Shown here piece by piece: positions 50,875 to 62,212 of a stretch of DNA of 64,000 nt. The stretch is from Aspidapion aeneum. Lineage: Eukaryota > Arthropoda > Insecta > Coleoptera > Brentidae. The position numbers and the translations under genes are program-made. Below the pieces are notes generated by a model. The model was given only the letters and a program-made list of their open reading frames with translations. It had not been told where the DNA came from and made no database searches. Every line of letters begins with the position of its first letter. The stretch's first letter is position 1. Location of the stretch: assembly GCA_963576565.1 (NCBI GenBank), contig OY755046.1, forward strand, positions 55,283,471 through 55,347,470, read 5' to 3'.

Positions 50875-51560
50875 ACATACTGAAATTTAGCAGACTAATA
50901 GAAATTATTACCAAACCCTTGAAAAAAATCAAAAACCCAAAAATTCTAATTTAATCCCCTCGCCTATACATGTAAAGTTATGTAAAACCAACATTGCCCA
51001 CTTCCAGAAACGCTAGAGAGCTGAGCTTTGGCATACTGTTAGGATATGATAAAACTAAAGCAAAAAATTCAAAAACCCTAAAAATTTTATTTACTTCCCT
51101 CCCCTACAGCGGCGTAGCGTGCCCGAAAGGGCGGGGGGGGGGGGCGACAGCTAAAAAGGGCGCCTCTGAAAACTGATAAAAAATCTTGCGACAAAAAAAA
51201 ACAAAAAGGTCCAAAGGGCGCCTCTCACGAATCTTGCGACCAAACAAAAAAAAAAGTCATCATGTGTGCGGGGGCGGCCGATAAGTCAAAAGGGCGCCTC
51301 TCACAAATCTTGCGACCAAAAAAAAAAAAAAGGTCTTCATGTCGTTACTTTCCTTTGGCACCCACTCAATTGGCCGTTACCGGCCCGACTTAATAAAGCT
51401 GAGGGCGCTTCGGCCACCTATGGGGCGCCACTACCCTCGGGGCGGGGGGGGGGCGACGAACCCCCCACGCTACGCCGCTGCTCCCCTATAAATGAAAATT
51501 TATGTAAAAGTAATATTGCTGACTTCCAGAACCGCTAGGGAGCTGAGCTTTAGAAGGCTA
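50875..51560. repeat. about 130-bp tandem repeat interrupted by a hAT MITE
   Basis: The segment GCTAGRGAGCTGAGCTTTRG and AAAGTTATGTAAAACC/AATTTATGTAAAAGT recur at about 50970-51035 and 51497-51555. A third, more diverged unit starts near 50880. The MITE at 51107-51480 sits in the middle. Confidence 0.6.
51107..51480. mobile_element. 374-bp hAT MITE with perfect 15-bp TIRs and 8-bp TSD
   Basis: CAGCGGCGTAGCGTG at the left and its exact reverse complement CACGCTACGCCGCTG at the right. CTCCCCTA flanks both sides (51099-51106, 51481-51488). The interior repeats AAAGGGCGCCTCTCACAAAT and TCTTGCGACCAAA and is GC-rich in an AT-rich setting. It contains no transposase. Perfect TIRs and TSD suggest a recent insertion. 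Confidence 0.95.
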
Positions 51561-51697
51561 ATAGGAACTAAGATAAAACCATGGGAAAAAAACCTCAAAA
51601 TATTACACAAGGCATTGCAAAAGTTTTGAACAATATTTCGCATATTTTACTACTTTATAACTTAAATATTATCCAAATTTAAAAAAAAGGAGTGAAA

Positions 51698-52060
51698 TCA
51701 TAACAAAAAGATTTTATGTAAAAAAAACCAAGTACGCGAAAATGGTATTCCGTAAAAAGAATTGAGATAAAAGTAAAGCAAAGTTCTCCAATACAAATTT
51801 CAAAATAAAAGGTTCTTACTAGTTTCGAAATGTTTTTTAAAACTTGGCTATTACGGCTGCAAATAACTCTTAGGCACAGTGCTTAATTGAATATAAAGAA
51901 GTTTGGCTGTATTAGCAAAGTTTAAAAAAACATTTTCAAACTAGTAAGAAGCTTTCATTTTGAAATTTTTATTAGAGAACTTGGTTTTACTTTTATCTCA
52001 ATTCTTTTTATGGAATAACATTTTTGCGTACTTTTTTTACAATAAATGTTTTTGTTATGA
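51698..52060. mobile_element. foldback/hairpin element with about 140-bp arms
   Basis: The left arm from about 51699 (ATAACAAAAAGATTTTATGT, AAGAATTGAGATAAAAGTAA, GGTTCTTACTAGTTTCGAAA) is the inverted counterpart of the right arm (51930-52060). The loop, about 51850-51925, is itself partly symmetrical (GGCTATTACGGC... and ...GGCTGTATTAGC). No coding content; flanks do not show a clear duplication. Confidence 0.75.
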
Positions 52061-52064
52061 TAAA

Positions 52065-53025
52065 TTTGACATTAAAAAGTTTCTCGGGTCTCTATTTGTT
52101 TATGTCAAAACATACAGAGTCTACTACTAGGTATCTACTGCAAAGTATATAATTAAGAGGCTCAAATACCAAATAAAAAAATTGTTTTTCTCTGTTCAAA
52201 AATTAATAATCAAATAATTAAATTTTAACTTATAATTTTTTTGTTTGATAAAGGAATGCATTTGAAGGCAAACAATAGGAAGAATCTCCAAAATATTTAA
52301 TTTTGAATTAATCAATCAATCAAGCAATGATCGATTGCATCTACAAAATTACCTCGCCATACTTGGTATTCTATGCCCATGCATGGTCAAATAGTACCCG
52401 GTTTAATAAATGGTTCCCAATTAGGCACCCATGGTCAAGAAAAAATTGAAATGTAAGTATACAATTTGAAACCCAGCAAGATGAGAAAAAATTAATGATG
52501 AGGTATTTTATTTGAGTATTTCCTGTTTACGGCAATACATAGACACTAAAGTCCCACAACAAAATCAGCTAAGTACTACTATTTAGTTTAGAGACGGAAG
52601 TTCTTTTTTAATTGCTTTATACAAGGACATTTCTGTTGAAGTTTGATTATGAGAAATGGTTGCTCTGCTGCAGTAAAAATGAAATGGTTGCTCTGCTGCA
52701 GTAAACGAATGAATTTTAAATGAATAAATGAATTCTGTGTATTTTAGGACCTAGGAGAGAACTCCGCGCGTTTAAGGGTTTTGAAATAACACTTTTATGG
52801 GAAAAGTATTTATTTTTTTTGATAAAACTTTTGACAACTAGTAAAGAAAAGTATACCTGAACGCGCATTTAAATAAAAATAAATAAAAAAAACTCAACCC
52901 TCAAAAAGCGTGCCTAGTTCACCTAATTTTGAGTAAATTTTTGTAACATTGTTTTGTCTAGAACCGTTTCCCTTATCGCAATGGGGTTTTAAATTCTTAA
53001 AACTGCATAAAAGACTGCGAAAAAC
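52065..53025. other. intergenic sequence, nothing firm
   Basis: A 25-bp tandem pair occurs near 52653-52705 (GAAATGGTTGCTCTGCTGCA twice). Otherwise no gene or element is supported. Confidence 0.45.
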
Positions 53026-53029
53026 TGTC

Positions 53030-53600
53030 ATTAGCATTAATGAATTTTAACCAAAATCCAATCAGCTTTTTAGAGTGTCGAACACTAGTTTACCCAAAAA
53101 GCTATCTTGTTACGGACTACTCGTGCGGTTGCGGGATGGGGGGGTGGTAGGTTGCCTCAATGCACCTTAAGATAAAGGAAAACATTGTAATATAAATAAA
53201 CTACTGGAAAGTTGAAAAAAATTGTTCCATAGGCAAAAGTTTTAGAAAAAGTAACAAATTTTCGGAATTTTTTTTAAAAATAAATATAACGGAAAAATGG
53301 CGCAGCAAGGGAAAATTTAAGAAAAATTTGGTGTTTTCAGTGGTGGATCCAGGAGGTGCAGAGGGCGCAATATTTGCCTATAGAACAATTTTTTTCAACT
53401 TTCCAGTAGTTTATTTATATTGCAATGTTTTTCTTTGTGTTTAGGTGCATTGAGGCATCCTACCACCCCCCACCCGCTCGTGTAGTGTATTTCTGTCCGT
53501 AACACGATAGCTTCTAAACCGCTGAACCGATTTTCATAAAATTTTTAGGTAAACTAATGTTCGACACTCTAACAAATCTACTGGATTTTGGTTAAAATCC
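53030..53600. repeat. long inverted repeat with a TE core module in one arm
   Basis: The left arm (about 53030-53238) and right arm (about 53372-53600) pair over GGTGGTAGGTTGCCTCAATG, TATAAATAAACTACTGGAAA and GTTGAAAAAAATTGTTCYAT. The right arm additionally keeps the module GAACCGATTTTCATAAAATT/CTAAACCGCTG (reverse strand), which is deleted from the left arm. The left arm also carries TAGAGTGTCGAACACTAGTT, shared with the AAATGGATCC-family 3' part. The spacer is about 130 bp. Confidence 0.75.
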
Positions 53601-53996
53601 ATTAAAGTTTTTTTTCAAAGTTTTATAGGTTTTCTAGAGGTGTTTTGTCATGATTACCTTTAATATCGTCTTCTGCCTGTTTGGAATCATTACTGAATTC
53701 ATTTGATTGGGTTTTTCTTTGTCTTTTAGATAATGCATAGCGATTCCCAATGAGCAGATAATGTGTAATAATCAGAGACACACTGGTATTATAGCCTCGA
53801 GACCAATGAAGTCAATTAAACCTTCAATAATAATAATTATTCTTTTTGCCATTCGCAATTAAAACGGCAGACGGAGGTCTATAGAAGAGAATGGACTAAA
53901 GTACACCTTCCCTTCGATTCCGCAATTTTTCAGAAATAATCATTCCTTCGCCCATCGCATGTTTACGGTTTTACGGTTACTTTCCTGCAGTGGCGG

Positions 53997-55513
53997 CTCG
54001 TCAGATGAGGCAGTGCCTCACCAACTTGAAAAAAATTAAAGTAAATTTTAAATTATTTATCAAGCTTTTTTGGCCTCTGCTACTTAAACTTTGTGTTTTT
54101 TCATTAAATCCCCAGATAAAAAGGAACCTACAACATGAAATGAATAAATAAACTGAATCGTCATTCGCAACTCGCGCCCTAGCGGACTGAACCGAACTCT
54201 TCTGTGACTCGCGCGCTTGACTGCATGGCTAGGTGAGGCGATTAAAAAAGTGATGAATTTGTGTGCATCAGCATGCCACGCTGGCCTTACATAATTTAAA
54301 GCACAAAACCCTTAGTTTTTTGTTTTACTGGAATGCTTTTAACAATATAATATGAAATAATAAAATATTTCAAAAAAATATTTTTCCCTGCATAAACTTG
54401 GCTTTAGAATTCGCTAAATTTTGGGTTTCCATGAGGCGGTGGGCAGCTCCGCTTCACTTACGCTGCGGGTGGTCATATCGCGTCTGGTCCACATCACGTG
54501 GCGGAAAATTATTGAAGTCGTTCGAAGACTAAAAACTCTATAATGCGAATCTATCAATTAAATAAATTGCTGGTAAGATTTTGTCGCATCCATGCAAATT
54601 ATGTAACACCCGCCACCAGTTTTGAGTCATTCGCCAACCGATTACCTAATTAGTCATTGTTTTGAGCTTTTATTAAGACTTTGCTTATGCTGTATTTTTA
54701 TTTAAAAAATGTACCATTTCAACGCCGCAGTAATTTTGAAAAGACGGAAATCTTGAAAAATAGACCAACGCCAGACTTAAATATTTTAAGTCTAGACAAA
54801 CAAAAAGTGGCAAGGAGTTTTCTCCAAGCTTCAAAATCAGAGTCTACACTTATGGCACAAGGTTTTCTCAAAAACTGAAAGTTTTAAATTCCTTTGTTTG
54901 ATTTTAATTTTTAAGATATTTACCACTATTAAAATATCCTGTATCAATTTTAGCAACAAGTTAACGTAGATATAAAATATGTGCATCACTCAAATTAAAA
55001 TATGCTGTTGAAGATTACAAGATAAATATGAAGTTTTTGAAGATATATTCGAGACAACTAAACATGTAACAGGAGCTCCAATTGTCCTTAAAAATTCTGA
55101 GGAAACTATTTTTAAGGAATATAATTTATTATATTACGAAATTTTGGATAATATAACTTTTCAGTTACAAACAAGGATTAAAGATTTTAAAAAATTAGAA
55201 TTTGTTTCTGTACTACACACCTCCAAGTTCGATGAATATTCGAAAAATTTTTCCAAAAATGTATTGATAGTTTAGAAAATGCATATAAATTTTTTTTATA
55301 TAGACACATTAAAAAATTAATTATCAGTAATTTATAAAGACTAACATTTTAAATGCCTAAAAGTTAAATCTATGTGAAATGTTTAGTGAAACTAAAAAAC
55401 TTTGTAATCTTGTTTTAACTATTCCAGTTACGATAAAAAATGACACAAGATAAACTTTCCGCGCTGGCAATTTTTTCCATAGAAAAAGAACTTTTACAGA
55501 CTTTGATGAAAAT
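53997..55513 (+). pseudogene. hAT (ZMYM-type) element: 5' TIR and broken transposase
   Basis: The 5' end CAGTGGCGGCTCGTCAG is a typical hAT terminus. Transposase pieces follow in order: an N-terminal part (FEKTEILKNRPTPDLNILSL, then SFLQASKS), a central gap, then LQDKYEVFEDIFETTKHVTG, ITFQLQTRIKDFKKLEFVSV and TQDKLSALAIFSIEKELLQ, the last being the C-terminal dimerisation region. The zinc finger and most catalytic residues are missing. No 3' TIR was found. A pogo-type MITE (55516-55673) has inserted directly after the C-terminal region. Confidence 0.78.
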
Positions 55514-55515
55514 TA

Positions 55516-55673
55516 CAAAACTTGAACCTCTCTATAACTCGAACATTTTAAGTGGTCCCTGCACTTTTTATATGTATTTTAACCTCTTTAACTCGAATTT
55601 CTATAACTTGAACTTTCCACAACTCGAACTGTTTTGGTTGTCCCTTTAAGTTCGAGTTATAGAGGTTCGACTG
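55516..55673. mobile_element. 158-bp pogo-type MITE with TA TSD
   Basis: The right end in reverse complement is CAGTCGAACCTCTATAACTC and the left end is CAAAACTTGAACCTCTCTAT, i.e. the same TIR with decay in the first bases. Subterminal CTCGAAC/GTTCGAG repeats occur four or more times, usual for pogo/Tigger ends. TA borders both sides (55514-55515, 55674-55675). It inserted into the hAT transposase remnant. Confidence 0.78.
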
Positions 55674-55797
55674 TAATTGATAAAAGTTTGTATTGTTAAA
55701 AGAAAGAAGGATACCGCTTGTTTACAATGTAAAACAAAGTCATCACTAACAATGTAAGGTGAGAGATAAAGCCGTATACTTAATTTATGAAGGGTGT

Positions 55798-56015
55798 CAC
55801 ATCGACCAGCAGTGTTCTGAGGAGTCCCATAAGGACGAAACAGTTAACTGTCAACACTTACTAGGTATCCATTAGATCTTGGACCCCCGTGAGGTTAAGC
55901 TTTCGAGCTACCCACGGAAAAGTACTAGAGAAACCAAAAACCCTTAATTTTTCTTTGTACTCGATTAGCCAGGAAAACTTGTTTGAATTTTAATTTACGG
56001 GTACTAAATTTTACA
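55798..56015 (+). repeat. dispersed repeat family (ACAGTTAACTGT family), copy
   Basis: It matches 19160-19385 through GCAGTGTTCTGAGGAGTCCC, GGACGAAACAGTTAACTGTC, GATCTTGGACCCCCGTGAGG, GAGCTACCCACGG and TTTACGGGTACTAAATTTTA. Best-preserved copy of the three. Confidence 0.68.
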
Positions 56016-56154
56016 TTTTTTAAAAAATTTTGTATACCATCTTGTGTCACCCCAATAATTTTTATGATTTGACATTTAATAATTTCGACGTATCTAGAGA
56101 CATATCAAAGATATGTTTGAGGTAACAAAAATTACTATGATTTAATCCACTTTA

Positions 56155-56820
56155 TTAAATCAGCCTACTAAACCATCCTGTAGATTAATTGATTTTATTC
56201 ATTTTTTAATATCGTAGCAGGAGCAATTCCCAGAAAATCAGAATCTAAATCGAAATTTTTTTGTCATTTATACCTTACATCATCAAATTTGAGACCCTGT
56301 ATGTATGACATATTTTTACAAAAGAGAGACGCATTAAAGTCATTGAAATTAACATTTTTTGGTTATGTTATTTTCTTGCCAAGTGCATTGGCGTTCCACT
56401 AAAATCATTTAAAATGTCAGCGGTGAGTGACATCAATCATCATGTAACATATAAACAAATACGTTTGTCCGCACCCCCTGTATGTGTTTTGTTAAAAATC
56501 GTTTATTTTTATTTTCCGACGCTTATGAATTGAGAAACATCTCTCTAAACATCGCTAGAATATAGAGGACCGATATTTTCATCCTTTGATTTTGACTTAA
56601 GTAAATTTGACTTTGAAGAGTTTTTATCTTTAAAATATGTCATACATACTTAAAATATCTCATACATACAGGGTATCTGCATCGAATCAGCCTACTAAAC
56701 CGCCTTGTATATTAATTGATTTGGCTTATATTCCTGACATCTTAGTTTAAGAGCAATTCCCAGAAAATTAGATTCTAAATAATTTATTTTGTCATTTATA
56801 TCTTACCGGTACTCAATCCA
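56155..56820. repeat. direct repeat pair of about 130 bp, 525 bp apart
   Basis: AATCAGCCTACTAAACC, ATTAATTGATTT and GAGCAATTCCCAGAAAATYA occur in both 56160-56290 and 56685-56815 in the same order, followed by TTTGTCATTTATA. ACCCTGTATG/CAGGGTATC edges near 56293 and 56668 suggest MITE termini around the segment. Confidence 0.6.
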
Positions 56821-56829
56821 TGCCATTGC

Positions 56830-57375
56830 CAATCGCTATTTCTAAAAACAGATTTTTGTATGTTGAACATTCCAATTTTTTTCAGATATCGATTTCGGAT
56901 AAAGGATCGTAAAATTGTCAGCAAAAAATGGTATATCACGAAAACAAACGGTGGAAAAGTTATTTAATAAAGAGAAAATAAAAATCAAGAAAATTTTAAT
57001 TTATAAGACAACCATAAAGACGGATAAGAACAAGGAGTGTTAGAGAAAGAGCCGAAAAGAAGAAAAAACCCCTTTCTGAGGATTAGCCCCAAAATTAATG
57101 ATAGGAATACCAACAGTGTAATGTGAGTGGAAGTGTGTGGTAACCGTATATTTGTTCGCCATATTGAAGAAGATGCTCCCTACTAAATATTATTTTTCGA
57201 TTAAGAATCTAATGCATAATGCATTTCACACACAAACGGCCTTTCTTGGGTGGCCGACATGGTACTAACATCTTACCATGATAAAATAATCTAATTATAG
57301 CATATAGTCCTGGGTGATGGTAACTAAAATTCAACCAAGTTTACATAAAAATACGAAAAATGTGATTTTTCAACA
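56830..57375. other. intergenic sequence, nothing recognised
   Basis: AT-rich, no gene or element boundary supported. It ends at the left terminus of the next element. Confidence 0.45.
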
Positions 57376-57380
57376 GAGTT

Positions 57381-58376
57381 CCCACATAGCACAAAAATCA
57401 CATCAACGTTAAATTCACGTGAACAAAAATAACAAAGTTTTTTTTTACTTGAAAACAACCTCATACCATGTAATATTTATTTTGTTAAGTCTACATGCTT
57501 AAAGATAATTTAAAAACAAGGAGAAATCATGCTATAAAGATGAACTTTTTGCTGAAGTTTCCGGTGCTGTGTATATGACGTGTTTTTTACCTTCGTTATT
57601 TTCATGTACCAAATTCACACTTGAAAAGTCCAAGTAACAACATGTTCTAAAACGCCACTAGATTAAGACTTCTAAAACCTACTTCCTGCGTCTTTTTTAG
57701 TCACGTTTTTTTAATAATATTTTTTTAACTTAAAAGAGAAATGAAGGTGTAAAAGTTCACCAGTTTAAGACTAAAACACTTCAAGACAATTTTAAAGATG
57801 GCGCTCAAGGCAAGACAAAATATCTATATATCTATCTATATACATTATGTTTTTTTAAAAGCTAAAGAAGATTTTTTAACAGTAAACACTTTTACAGAGT
57901 ATTAATGTGTCTTTATCAGGTTAAATGACTGATGGGTCGTGATCGTAAAGGATCAGGGATCAGTTTATTGACAGGTTTTTGGAGTTTAGAGGCCAAAGCA
58001 CTGTCTGATAGATTTTGTCATAGTGAAAAATGCCGTCAATAGGTGGCGCTGCTGCTAGTAAATTCTCAAAATTATTCGGTAGAAAATTCATGCAAGTCGC
58101 GTTTTAAAATTCGTGAAGAAAAGGCGTAAATCTAATGTCATTTCAACGTTGATAAAAATCACTTGAAACTAACGTAAAAACAGTGCCGTTTTAATTTGAT
58201 AATGGTGTTATTACAACGTAGTTTTTAGCAACGTTATTTTTTATAACGTTAATGGATGAACTATTAAGCCTGTTTCCATATATGAAATAAACGTTTTTTT
58301 CTAGCAGCTTTTAAAATCAACGTTTTTTTTTGTCACTCCTTTTTTACGTGTTAAACATGTGATTGTGCTATGTGGG
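57381..58376. mobile_element. 996-bp TIR element (CCCACATAGCACA ends)
   Basis: The left end CCCACATAGCACAAAAATCA and the right end in reverse complement CCCACATAGCACAATCACAT share a perfect first 13 bp, then AT-CACAT after a small indel. The interior has many AACGTT/ACGTTTTTT motifs. No clear target duplication and no transposase; superfamily unknown (the CCC...GGG ends recall piggyBac, but TTAA is absent). Confidence 0.65.
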
Positions 58377-58379
58377 TGG

Positions 58380-59995
58380 TAACCTGTTAACAGTACAATT
58401 AACGTTTTTTATTACAAGAATGGCCGATCCAATAGGGCGGATCCAAAATGACGGATTTCTTTTTGTTCTGATTTCTTCTCTTATGCCAGCTTACCAAATA
58501 GACTAGTCACAATAAAAAAGAAAAGATCATTTATTTTTTTCTTATTATAAGATTGCAAAGCGATAAATACTTGAATTTTTAGTTATTAAAAGTATTAGAA
58601 GAATCACCTTAACACAATCATTTTTTATTTAATCTAAAATAAGAAAATATTCCGTTGACACGAATCACTTCTGCTTATGTAACTAGACCACATGGCCTAG
58701 TCTATTAAAACCGATCGATATTACGTCTGGAGATAGTTTAGTCATCAAAAACGCATGGCTTGAAAGAGTTGTTTTATTTTTGTCGGGCACATTGTTTTAT
58801 ATGTTTTGGTGGCAAAGTTTTTAATATGTAGGTGCATTCTTTTCCTAAAATCCACTAAAAATGCATGACAGAGGGCTTTGCATACGTTCAGTCCTTTTAG
58901 GAAAAATACAATGAAAGAACTTTTCAGTGTTTTTTATTTCTTAGTTATAAATAAATTTACTGCAACGTCTTTAAATGCAAAAATGGACGCCAATATATCC
59001 CTCCTATGACTCTGTTTTTCAATTGATTCAACATTTACGTAAATGATATTGTCGTTGTGTGTCCGAAACCCAAAATCCTTACTGACTTGCTAAAGAATAA
59101 ATTGTAGTTTAAGAATCTGAGCCTAACTAGAATAATGTAGACTACTATCACGATTGCCAAAAATCCACTGTTTTCTTCCATTTATGTATCATACCAATAG
59201 AACAGATACACGTTTGTTTTTATCTGGGCACAAAAAAATAATTAAATCAACACCTTTTGTTTGCAAAAAAACAATTTATCTTGTTTCTGCTCATACTATG
59301 GGCTAATTTCTTACTTACGTTTCTGACTTTTTAGATTCCATTTTTCTAATTAGAGAAAAAATTTATAAAATGTTTTGATTTAAATTTTATTAAGTACCTA
59401 AATACCTAGTTATTTTATTTTTTATATTATTAAACGACATGTTATAATTACGAAATTTGTGCAAAATGTAAAGCTTTATATTAGAGACCTTTTGCATGTC
59501 CTATTTTTCTCTTATCTTCTATTTGAGGCATGCGCAGTAACCTGGTTTGACTCTTATCCTTTAGTAAAGGATAGGGTTTGATCTTACTTGTGCTCCAATA
59601 ACGCAGGCTACTAATTCCTTTATTTAGATAGTGTTGCCGCGCATATAAGGTTATGGCAAAATGTAATGTAAATTTCAAATATTTTTGATAACATACAATT
59701 ATTTCAAGAGCTACCAATGCGGGGTAATCCAAAGATTTAATTTTATGCCAGCTATTCAAAATTATTTTTTATAAAAACTCGTGGTTATGTGATGTTTGGC
59801 AAAATTCTTCACCTAAAGTCATCAATGTTCTGTGAAGTATGTAAAAAAAATAAGAAGTACACAGTAAACAGAGACCTAATCCTATATTTTCCTGGCAGTT
59901 TTTCACTCTTTCAGTTTTTCCCTAGTTGTTTTCGGAACTTTTAAATTAATTTTACCTACAGAACACAAAACGGGCTTTTGACATAAATAAAGAAT
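58380..59995. other. intergenic sequence, nothing recognised
   Basis: About 1.6 kb of AT-rich DNA. Open frames on the minus strand (for example near 59490-59750) have no domain and look like chance. Confidence 0.45.
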
Positions 59996-60000
59996 TAATA

Positions 60001-60139
60001 CCCTGTTTCCACCAATGCATGCCCACCCCGATATAAAAAACGCATCACGTGATGGGCCATGGATTTGCACCTGTATTAAATGCAGCGTCACCTGATGCGT
60101 TTTTTGAATCGGGGTGGGAATGCATTGGAGGAAACAGGG
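60001..60139. mobile_element. 139-bp stowaway-like MITE with about 53-bp arms and TA TSD
   Basis: The left arm CCCTGTTTCCACCAATGCAT continues through CCCACCCCGAT and AAAAAACGCATCACGTGA. The right arm is its reverse complement with few differences. TA flanks both ends (59999-60000, 60140-60141). The loop is only about 30 bp, so nearly the whole element is a hairpin. TA duplication suggests a mariner-type transposase moves it. Confidence 0.85.
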
Positions 60140-60238
60140 TATAAGGCTACAAAATTGCGTCGGCAAAATTTCAAAATTGGGCTTCTAAATATCACGTGAC
60201 ATCTGTCATTTAATGTCGCAATTTATAAAGGTTAGCTA

Positions 60239-60306
60239 GAGTACCTGTATGTTGACATATTTGGTTATATTAATACAACCAAACATGTCAACATACAGGG
60301 ACTCTA
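60239..60306. repeat. 68-bp near-perfect inverted repeat
   Basis: The arms contain CCTGTATGTTGACATATTTG and, in reverse complement, CCTGTATGTTGACATGTTTG, extending to AGAGT at the outside and GGTT at the inside around a loop of about 8 nt. It may be a MITE reduced to its two TIRs. Confidence 0.75.
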
Positions 60307-60309
60307 AAG

Positions 60310-62205
60310 TTAGCTAAAGGAGGGCGTGCCAAAGGTCCCTATTAAAAAACTTTAATCTCATTGAGGCACATTTTTAAAATCTGTAACTCGCACTATTTTT
60401 TAATTAAAACTTTAATGGCATGATTCTACGCCCTTGAGTAAGGAATACCTACTGGTATTAAGTTTCTCACGGGTCAAAATCTTGATTCAGGTGCAACTTA
60501 GTTACTGCTTAAGTTACAGAAGCCGTATTTTACTTTTTGTAGGCTAGGGTGAAACAATAATAACATTTGTCATAAAAAATTACTTGTTTTAATTATATTG
60601 GAATTGATCTTGAGGTGATTACAATAAAAGGTTGCATCAACGACTGTAAGGAGCAAGCCTTTTAATTTCAAGAATGCACTGATTCTGTGCGTAACGTGTG
60701 TAAGAGAGAAGTAAAATAGAGAAAAATATATTTTGGGCGGTGTCTTGAAATATTTTTCGCTGTTTTAGATCAATATTCGGCTGGTAGTGAAAAAGTTGGG
60801 TAATACATTGTGACCTCTTATCTTCACGAAGCTTTTCGTCATTCCGTCATGTGCAGCAAAACAGGTGAGATGTGGGTATTTGCTTTTGACGCAATTTCTA
60901 GCTCAAGCCATGAAATTTCCTCCTTCTAATTTACCGGGGCGCACAGAGGACAGGTATTGATTGTGGGTCTGGCTACCCTGAAACAATTCTATCCTTTTTT
61001 TTGTCTATAATGATTTCTAAACAAATTTTTATTTGTGTTTTCAAAAAAAAAATGAGTTGTACTAAAAAAACACAAAATTTAATTGGTAATAGAAACTATT
61101 TATTCAAGTACGTAGGTATATGCATGGTTTGAGTTAAAAGAGTATAATATACAAGGTAATTACATAGTATTTACAACAGTAAGTAAAAATTATACAGGGC
61201 ACTGTACAAATTAATATAACAGGTTTTTTTACTACATATTTTACAGGGTGATACTACAGTAGATGCAAAGATTTTTATATTTTTAATATTGCTGTTTTTA
61301 CGTATTTTTATGACAAACAAAATAAGTCGCCGTATTTTTTTTTTAATGCATTTAATAAACACCCTATAAAATATGTCATATGATTTTAACTAGGTAGATA
61401 TACGGAATTAATTATGTTTAGCTTTTATTAAAAAAAACAAACCCCTATGACTATTATCTAGGGATCATGATTTGTTATTTACAAAGAAACAAAAGTGGCA
61501 TTTTTTATATATAAAAAACAACAAAAATATGTTTAATTTTTGAAAGACCTCGTTTGTTTTTTATTACATTTAAGAAATAATAAAGTGACACTTTCGTTAA
61601 TAACTATTAAAGAATATTATTTAAAATAGGTAATATTTAATAAATTTCTCTCTGACATTTAGATTCATAAACATAGTTTCAAATTGTTTACTTATTACTA
61701 TTTTCTTTAGTATTTATATTTGCCATTGCCAATTTAAAATTCATATTTAGATTGGATATTACTACAAACTAGTCAAAAATTCATCATGTTAAGTAAACAG
61801 CTAATATTACGTTTATAAAAAAACAGGAATTATTTTTTAAACACCAATGTTTAAATGATTTTATAACTACTAAGTAACAGTATTTTTAGTTAAATGTTTT
61901 GCGCTACAAAATGTGTTAAATTGGTAAACTACTAATAAACCATGGATTTAAAAAGTACATATTACTATCAAGTAGGTAGTATAGAATGGCATCATAATTT
62001 TAAAAATTAATATTACACTTACTTAAATGTTAATATTGCAAAACGTACTTTGATTTTTGTTTTAGGTTGATGTTTTTTATAAAGTGCACAAAATGACAGT
62101 TAAACTTGTGCGATGGGTAATTAGTGAAAATCTTTAAGATTTTTACGTTATCTCTAACAACAAATAAATGTCGGTACTTAGGTCACACTTAAAAAAATTT
62201 GTAAC
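60310..62205. other. AT-rich intergenic sequence with MITE-type termini
   Basis: TACAGGGCACTGTAC near 61193 and TACAGGGTGATACTAC near 61244 are mariner-type MITE termini, and AACACCCTATA occurs near 61359. No gene or RNA is supported. Confidence 0.45.
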
Positions 62206-62212
62206 ATACAGG

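Noticed and set aside
59481..60166. Two minus-strand frames of about 90 codons
   Set aside because: The second runs across a hairpin MITE (60001-60139) and the first has no domain or splice context; chance frames in AT-rich DNA.
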